This document shows, in pieces, positions 57,863-64,000 of a stretch of DNA of 64,000 nucleotides (within the stretch, counting starts at the first letter, position 1; each line of letters starts with the position of its first letter). Position numbers and translations under genes: made by a program. The stretch spans positions 12,232,001 through 12,296,000 of the forward strand of contig NC_068913.1 of assembly GCF_023091745.1 (NCBI RefSeq), given 5' to 3'. This stretch comes from Budorcas taxicolor. Taxonomy: Eukaryota; Chordata; Mammalia; Artiodactyla; Bovidae. The notes beneath the pieces were generated by a model. The model did not search any database and was not told the origin of the DNA. It saw nothing but the letters and a program-made list of their open reading frames with translations.

Positions 57863-58079
57863 GCTTCCCAGGTGGCGCTAGTGGTAAAGAATCCACCTGC
57901 CAATGCAGAAGACCTAAGAGACACAGGTTTGATCCCTGGGTCAGGAAAATCCGCTGGAGGAGGGCATGGCAGCTCACTCCAGTATTCTTGTCTAGATAAT
58001 CCCATGAACAGAGGAGCCTGGCAGGCTACAGTCCATGGGGTCGCAAAGAGTCAGACACAACTGAAGTGACTTAGTACAA
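57863..58079 (+). mobile_element. Bov-tA SINE, 13-bp TSD
   Basis: Complete tRNA-derived head and BovB-derived body ending 'cacaactgaagtgacttag'. TSD ttctgacctaagg lies at 57850-57862 and 58080-58092. Because the element starts with G, the boundary is ambiguous by a base or two. Confidence 0.96.
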
Positions 58080-58485
58080 TTCTGACCTAAGGATGAGGCA
58101 GTCAGTAATCATGAAAATAAACCATTTCATATAGGGAAGAATGAGATTTTTCCTTCCATATATTTCAAACTCTTTCTGAGTCTCCATGGATAATCCTAAA
58201 GCTCTTCTCTAAGGAAGATTAAGAATTAAGTCCCTTACTCTTTCTATCTGTTCCTTCTTAAAAATGTTCTCAGGCTTTCTTCCTGTCATTTTGCCTGAGA
58301 TCGTGGCAGAGGTACACAGATGAAGACTGATTTCAAAACAAGCATGTCAGCGCAAAGACGTGAATAAAGAAAAAAGAATGGTGGCCTAAAAGAATGCAGA
58401 GGTTTACAGAAACGATGTACCTCCTGTAAAAATCTTAACTGCTCAGAGACTCTCGGTTTCATGGAATGCCTCTTTGGAATGACCA

Positions 58486-58499
58486 CCCCCCCCCCCCCC
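58486..58499. repeat. Poly-C run of 14
   Basis: Uninterrupted C14 in unique sequence. Long mononucleotide C runs are unusual, mutable and prone to sequencing length errors. Confidence 0.9.
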
Positions 58500-58940
58500 A
58501 CTCCAGTGGCTGTGATACATACAGGCCACTGAAACTTGCTGTTACCCTCCCCCTGCTTTTTATAACCCTGAAGTTCGGGTCAGTTTTCATGCATCGAAGC
58601 CCGGGTGGCAACTCTGGTTTAAATGCCATTTCATGCCTGATAAAATTTCATTAGGCATTTTAACTTTTAATTTCTTTCATTGACTTATCGTGCAGATGGA
58701 GAGAAATGTTTAGAAAGGGGAAAAAATTTAAACAGGGATTTACTGAAGTCATGTTTCAGTAAGGAAGGAAATACCATCGACTTTATTACAGCTGCCTAAT
58801 GTTTTCCACAAACTGTAGAAATAATGCGTTGTATCTTGGTGACCTACAATAGCAGCTGACTGCTTGCACATGATGGAAATGCAATTTGGGTTTGCTAAAA
58901 ATTAACTATTTAATGCCCTGGTCTCCGGGGCTCACGGTGT
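58500..58940. other. Unique DNA, candidate conserved non-coding element
   Basis: Contains no ruminant repeat and has dense AT-rich homeobox- and MEF2-like cores, for example 'ctaaaaattaactatttaat' near 58896 and 'gcctgataaaatttcattag' near 58635. Conservation cannot be judged here. Confidence 0.25.
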
Positions 58941-60192
58941 CTTGTGTCTGGTTTGCTCTATATGATGCTCTTTTCAAGTCGTGGATGGTCATTTGCTACA
59001 CGGTTGAATGCGGGTGTGCAGCTTCCTGAAAGGCAGCTGGGCTCCAATGGGGACCAGCTATACCATATACCCACGTGCCTGTGTCTGCTGTCCCTATACG
59101 TTCCTAAGAACGGATGGGAAGATTTCATCTGCCCCCTTCACCTGCCCCCCACCCCCCTACCAGCCCAACCCCTGTCGAGACCCCTCCTCCCCTCCCTCTC
59201 TCCCTCAGCTGGGCCTTATCTGGTCTGTTCAGTGATGCGATAAAACAAAAAGGGAAGTTTCTGATTGCACGAACACACCCTTTGGAGAGATTCCAGCTAG
59301 AGAAGAGTCCGTTAAGGAAAGTGAGAGCGGTGGTGGGAGGCCTGAGTGCCAGGAGCGAGGAAAACGGCAAGCTGAGGAGGAAAACTTAATAACATGCCAG
59401 AATGGCGGTGGTGATTTCGAGAGGTCTGTGGGTGGAGGGAGTTCAAAAAGGAACTTGCCTAATGAGGCCTCTCTGAAGATTTACTGCAGTGGCTGCTGCT
59501 GAGAAGAGGATCCGGAGAAAAGATGTTCTGCCCTGACTAGCTTCACAGGAAGTCAGGCAGGGCTTGTACTCTGGCAGGCAGAGGAGGGAGACTGCTCAGC
59601 CAGCAGCAGCCACAGCTTCTCAGTTTAATTGTTTTTAAAGAGCCCCCTTCCACACAGCATTTGTGACCCTATAACACATACAGTTCTCAAGGCAGGAAAA
59701 CCAAACAGAGAAACCATTCTGGAGGAGAGCCGTCCCCTAGCTAGTCCTAAGGATGACCACATCAGCTCCTGGGGAGGGCTCGGGGAGCCCATTTCCTTCC
59801 CTACAGCACCTCTCCTGGAGTTCCGGGCTCATCCTGCAGCCATCAGCTTTTCTTGGCTGAAAGGAGGCGCCAGACCATCCACAGAGCTCAGAACGCTGTC
59901 AGTGGAGCGGGGTCTGGCCACGCCCCGGTTCCCCCCGCAGAACCCTGAGCCCCGATCACTTCCAGGGACCGGAAGTGAAACTCTGTGCAGTGCAAAGATG
60001 AGCACCGCAGGCGGCTAGCTCTCAAATAGGGCTGTTCTCTCGGTGCTGAAGGAGTTAGGAGGACAAAACCACTGGCGAAAGCACTACCTTTCAGGTGAAA
60101 GCTTGTCTGTCCAAGTCTGAGGAAGTTACAGTCACTGCCATTTGACTTCTGTGACCACGCAGGTTTAGTGAGCAGAAGTTACTGGGACCTGG
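58941..60192. promoter_or_regulatory. GC- and CpG-richer unique block with ETS and KLF motifs
   Basis: The block departs from the AT-rich background. Notable sites: GATA-like 'ccttatct' and 'gcgataaaac' (59215-59245), a YY1-like 'aatggcggtgg' at 59401, KLF/Sp-type ccacgcccc at 59918-59926, 'cacttcc' at 59957-59963 and the ETS consensus ccggaagtg at 59969-59977. A seven-codon ATG mini-frame starts at 59998. No TATA box is obvious. This could be a TATA-less promoter or an enhancer. The 129-codon frame at 59629-60018 lacks any recognisable domain. Confidence 0.3.
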
Positions 60193-60200
60193 TCTTAGAA

Positions 60201-60407
60201 CAGGGGTCCCAACCCCGCCCCTGCAGGGCCAGGGACTGGTACTGCTCCATAGCCTGTTAGGAACCGGCTGGCACAGCAGGTGGTGAGCCGGGAACCGAAA
60301 CAGCCGAACCAACCGAACCGAACACTCCCCCAAGCCCAGCCCCTGTCTGGGGGAAAACTGCCTTCCATGAAATCTGTCCCTGGTGCCGAAGAGGCTGGGG
60401 ACCACTG
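60201..60407. mobile_element. Non-autonomous hAT-type DNA transposon with TIRs and TSD
   Basis: The left terminus caggggtcccaacc and right terminus ggctggggaccactg are imperfect inverted repeats with the hAT CAG end. Flanks tcttagaa (60193-60200) and ccttagaa (60408-60415) match 7 of 8, the TSD length typical of hAT elements. The minus frame 60405-60091 crosses it and is not a gene. Confidence 0.8.
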
Positions 60408-60415
60408 CCTTAGAA

Positions 60416-61700
60416 CACTCTATCCCATCTGACCACGGCAGGACACAGGCACCCGGCTCCCGTGGACCCGCTGAGGTCCCTCTGAGAACTCATTCTGGGT
60501 AATAAGTCAGAATCCTTCTCAGGAAAGAAAGACAAATGCTGTTCTGGGTGTTTTCTCAGGTCAGACAGGAAAGCTGCCCATCTGGCTCATCGTGTCAATC
60601 ACAGGAAGTGAGGTAGAATATGGACAAGGATCCAGGGCTCGGGATTCCGACCTCCACTTTACAAACAAGTGAACTGGACTCGAATAAAGCGAACCCGACT
60701 CACCAGAAAGGCTCAGGTAGATCCCCGGAAGGGCCGAGCGCAGCCACGGCGTGGGGAGAAAAGCAAAGGATTCTGGATGGAGAGACACGTTCTTTGCTCA
60801 TTCTTCTCAAAGACAGAGAAAGAAAGAGAGCAGTGGAAAGAGGAGGGTCCCCCTTGTTCTCTCCCAGGTGTGTGCGCCACCAGGTAGATGCCGCGTGAGG
60901 CGAGGATGCCCGGGATAAGTAAACTCGGCCGCCAGGCCAGAGTCGGTCAGCAGCTCCTTAAGGAGCTTCACGTGTGCTGGCCGGGAGAGTGCATGCGTGC
61001 ACATGCACGTGCATTCGCGAGATCCACAGACTTGCAGAGCAGTGTGCTTCATAGACTTGCTTCTGATTTGTTGAAGGCGTAGCTGTTACAAAGAACGTCT
61101 TCCCAAGGACCCATAGGCAGAAAATAACGTCATTAATACTTGTTTTCATGAAAGATAGAAAGGACTGCTAGCTGCCTACTGAATATGTTTTCCATTTCTT
61201 CTTTCATAACAAAACCCAACAAAAACCTAATTTGAGGATGGGGGCTGTGGGACGTAAGTTGCCTATCTAGGCTTTTATGTCGCAGTCTCCCTTGTTGCTA
61301 AGTTCTGGCCACTAACATATAAAGTAAATTTTATTTGGGGAAACATACAGGAAAGGTCCTTGCAAAACAGACAGATGGCAGCTCTCTTGTCATTGTAAAA
61401 TGCAAAGCTAGGGACTGAGGATGTCAAAATGGAAAGATGGAAGTAGCGGGTGTCTCTAATGGCATCTTGTTGGCTGCATAAAGACTCTGGATTTCCTTTC
61501 CCAGATTTCTTTTACAAGAAAATCCCCAGTTTGTTTAAGCCACTATGATAGGGTCTGTGTTACCAGCAGGCAAAGCCAATTCCGAACTGATGTAGAAGGC
61601 AAGCTGCTTACTTTTTTTCTCAGTACGTGGGTAGTCCACATGACACAAAGAAGGGGCTGCTCAAAAGGTAAGGTAAAGTCATTGTAAACACTAGCGGTAG
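60416..61700. other. Unique DNA, CpG-richer to about 61.05 kb
   Basis: 60640-61030 contains scattered CpGs, a second ETS core ccggaag at 60725-60731 and 'cagccacggcgtggggag' near 60739. 61080-61700 returns to AT-rich. Plus frames at 60620-60898 and 60888-61082 have no recognised domain. Confidence 0.45.
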
Positions 61701-61987
61701 ATTCCAACTCACCTCTATTACATTCAGCCTTTAGACGTGACTGGCATACCTTTAAATGTCACAGACCCTTTTGAGAAACCGGAGGATGCTGTAGACAAAC
61801 TCTTTAGGGAAATGCATATACACATTTACGCAGGAAATCCTTACAGACCATCTCAGACATTTTATGAATCAGGGAAGTCTGACCAGGGAACCCTTGGTAA
61901 GGATTTCTGCATTTGGTTACAATTACTTAAAAATGTAGATAAGAAGGCAGTAAATCTGGCTGGGCTGTGTATTCAGTCTTTTTCTTA
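61701..61987 (+). other. Open segment that could be a coding exon or coding fossil
   Basis: Frame open from 61701 to a TAG at 61986-61988 in unique DNA. It reads PLDVTGIPLNVTDPFEKP, then EDAVDKLFREMHIHIYAG and NPYRPSQTFYESGKSDQG, a composition more protein-like than other frames here. An AG after a pyrimidine-containing tract (ttacattcag) ends at 61727, and a donor-like ttg|gtaagg has its GT at 61897-61898, giving a possible 169-nt exon. I do not recognise the protein. It could be chance or an old transposon fragment. Confidence 0.25.
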
Positions 61988-62006
61988 GGGAAGTTTAGGA
62001 CAAGGC

Positions 62007-62060
62007 GTCCATGGGATTTTCCAGGCAAGAGTACTGGAGTGGGGTGCCATTTCCTTCTCC
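62007..62060 (-). mobile_element. Orphan 54-bp 5' piece of BOV-A2
   Basis: Only the first 54 bp of BOV-A2 (antisense: gtccatgggattttccaggc to ttccttctcc) are present. The SINE body and AGC tail are missing. No TSD was detected. Confidence 0.88.
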
Positions 62061-62951
62061 AGGTGAGACCATTTGGTGAGGGAGAAATCAGATGCCACTC
62101 TGAGGCCTGGTAGACCCAGGGATAGGACAGGCCATCACAGGAGCTTCAAGAGGCATCTAAAGCTAGCTGTAGCCCATGGTAAAATAAATTAGCTAACTTA
62201 CTCTGCAAACCTGAACAAAGGATGTTGGGAAGGGCTTTGTGACTGAATGTGAACTGTCTTTGGAGAACTATCCATTCTTGTTCATTGGATTTTAGCAGAT
62301 TTTGGATAGTTTTACAGCACTGTGTATGTTTATGTGATAGCACTGATAACACATTCTGAAAAGCTGGTTGGTTAATGAAGCTGTAACAAAGATATTTTAC
62401 TTAAAGAGCAGCTGTTCCAGTGTTTGGGCATTCCACTTCAAGCTGCTATGAGCTGATCTAGTCCAAAGAGCCTTTACTAAAAGTATGTTGTGATAAACAG
62501 GGTCCACTGGGTGAATTTGCCTAAATAGTTTTTTTGTGCTTTATGTCTGTGAGAAAGGACATATGATATTTGGGAAGCTGCTTTACTTTGATTTCCCAGC
62601 AAAGTAATCCTTCTCTCACAAATTCTAATTGTATGATGTCATAGAACAGGCTTAACCCAGGTTGTAAAAATGCATAGGTTGTACTGTCTTAATTCCCCTT
62701 TGGAAGATATGTATAATTCATTTCCTTAAATATTTATCATGCATGCTTTCCTCTTGAACTATTTGCATATCTTTCATTCCTTTTAAGCAGAACGTCACAA
62801 ACAAAACAACAAACATCCTGATTTTATTCATTTTGGCTTCTGAGATTACATGGAGAACATGACATGGTGTATGTGGAGCATTTTCTCATATTTTTAGAGC
62901 AAACTAGAATATTCTGGGTTAGTTCTCCAATTTCAGTGTGCAAAAGATACC
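62061..62951. other. Unique DNA, nothing recognised
   Basis: No named repeat or gene. AT-rich with short frames only. Confidence 0.5.
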
Positions 62952-63163
62952 CGCATGCTAAGTCGCTTCAGTCATGTCAGACTCTGCTACCCTATGGACC
63001 AAAGCTCACCAGGCTCCTCTGTCCATGGGATTCTCTAGACCAGAATACTGGACTGGGTTGCCAAGCCCTCCTCCAGGGGATCTTCTCCACCCAGGGATTG
63101 AATCTTCGTCTCTTATGCATTGGCAGGTGGGTTCTTTACCACTAGCACCACCTGGGAAGCCCC
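62952..63163 (-). mobile_element. Bov-tA SINE
   Basis: Antisense BovB-derived body (aagtcgcttcagtcatgtca), a diverged antisense B-box and a head ending 'cacctgggaagcccc'. Flanks aaagatacc and aaagtacc suggest a decayed TSD. Confidence 0.92.
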
Positions 63164-64000
63164 CAAAGTACCTATAGAGTATATCATAATGCAGGGTCCA
63201 AGGCCCCCCGGGGCTCTCACTCAGGGGGCGTACAGTTGACTGTTGTGCTTTGAGACAACCGCAGCTTGCATTATAGAGCCAAAGTCTCTTTTAATAAAAG
63301 GGTGAGGTTATTTGTTCCCTTTATTTGATTCTTTCCATTTGAAGACCTTGAAATGCTACGCAAAACTTTTAAGGCAGTCTTGTGCTAGACAGTAATGGGA
63401 CTAGTGACATCAGGGAGAAATCAGGAAAGAAAAGAAAAAGTGTGGTTTTCACAGCTGTTTTTCTCTTGGTAGGATACAGAGTTACATTTGATGACATGAT
63501 GTATCAATGTATGCCAGGAACATAGTGGATGCTTAGTCACTGTGGTGAATTTCGCTGTACCCCAACATTTCTATAGTGCCGCCTACAAACTGTGTCAGTT
63601 TGGGATTTGAAAATACCCTTCTCAGACTATTGCAGTCGTAACTGAGTTGGTGACAACATCAGGAAGAGAAACGGTTAAGCACTTCTCAGATGCTAGCCCA
63701 TCTGCTTCATGTCATAAACCCACACATATTCTCTTCTTTCTTTAGGGGACTTCTGACATTCTTGTTTTACAATGTTAGGAATTATAATATATACAATATG
63801 CTTCCCTGAAAGTGTCATTTATGTTTGTAATATATTGTCCTTTAACCTAGAAGCGTGTATCCTGTAAACTACAGATGTCTATTTTTTTGTTATGTGGAGG
63901 GTCTTGATTACTTGCTGTCTGCCTTCACTAAACCCATAGTGTGCAAAGAGTTTTTCTCTATATATTTGACTACACTTGTGAGAGGCATGGCAAAGCTGGG
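63164..64000. other. Unique DNA to the window end
   Basis: A weak MIR 3'-end-like 'ccaggaacatagtggatgct' occurs at 63514. No gene recognised. Confidence 0.45.

Noticed and set aside
59629..60018. 129-codon plus-strand frame in GC-richer DNA
   Set aside because: Long frames are expected where stop codons are rare. No recognised domain and no splice or conservation evidence from sequence alone.

Overview
The window is nuclear DNA of a ruminant, most likely a bovid. The evidence is the repeat content: eleven stretches of the RTE-type LINE BovB, many BOV-A2 and Bov-tA SINEs that share the BovB 3' end, two CHR-type tRNA-derived SINEs, and a long copy of the bovine-type L1 with its characteristic long 5' UTR. 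These families are shared by cattle, buffalo, sheep and goat, so the species cannot be named from sequence alone. I find no intact host protein-coding gene, tRNA, rRNA, CRISPR array, or anything bacterial or viral. Almost every open frame over 100 codons lies in a LINE or is an antisense shadow of one.

Layout. 0-9.3 kb: BovB and SINE copies in AT-rich single-copy DNA, including a 2.3-kb BovB with a perfect 12-bp target-site duplication (TSD). 10.1-13.4 kb: an older L1 in two opposed halves with three nested SINE units. 13.4-16.7 kb: mostly unique DNA with an ancient repeat split by a Bov-tA. 16.7-24.6 kb: dense BovB nesting. An ancient L2 (17.99-20.99 kb) is split by a 1.95-kb BovB and a BOV-A2, followed by an antisense ancient L1 and a BovB carrying its own BOV-A2. 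24.6-32.3 kb: largely repeat-poor, with MIR, MER5 and L1 3'-end fossils. 32.6-42.9 kb: a nested LINE stack. An ancient L1 is followed by a nearly complete bovine-type L1 (5' UTR, ORF1, ORF2), which is broken by two BOV-A2 SINEs and loses its 3' end; a 5'-inverted BovB then sits inside the ancient L1 3' tail. 42.9-46.7 kb: nested SINEs, L2 and another BovB. 46.7-57 kb: mostly unique with MIR, L2, L1 and BovB fragments. 57-64 kb: the most repeat-poor part. It includes a GC- and CpG-richer stretch (about 58.9-61.1 kb) with ETS- and KLF-type motifs, a hAT fossil, and one open segment at 61.7 kb that could be a coding exon.

How the parts relate. BovB supplies the reverse transcriptase and endonuclease thought to mobilise BOV-A2 and Bov-tA, and the shared 3' terminal sequence is visible here. 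Every BovB and L1 reading frame I examined is broken by stops, frameshifts, insertions or truncation, so nothing here appears able to move on its own. The nesting gives a readable relative chronology: L2, MIR and MER5 first, then ancient L1, then bovine L1 and BovB, then BOV-A2.

I did not find a convincing previously undescribed system. The best items for a second look are the zero-loss BovB 5' inversion, the exact 146-bp tandem array in the L1 5' UTR, the imperfect duplication at the 5' end of one BovB, and the CpG-richer block with a possible exon near the right end. Family names come from remembered consensus sequences, not a database search.
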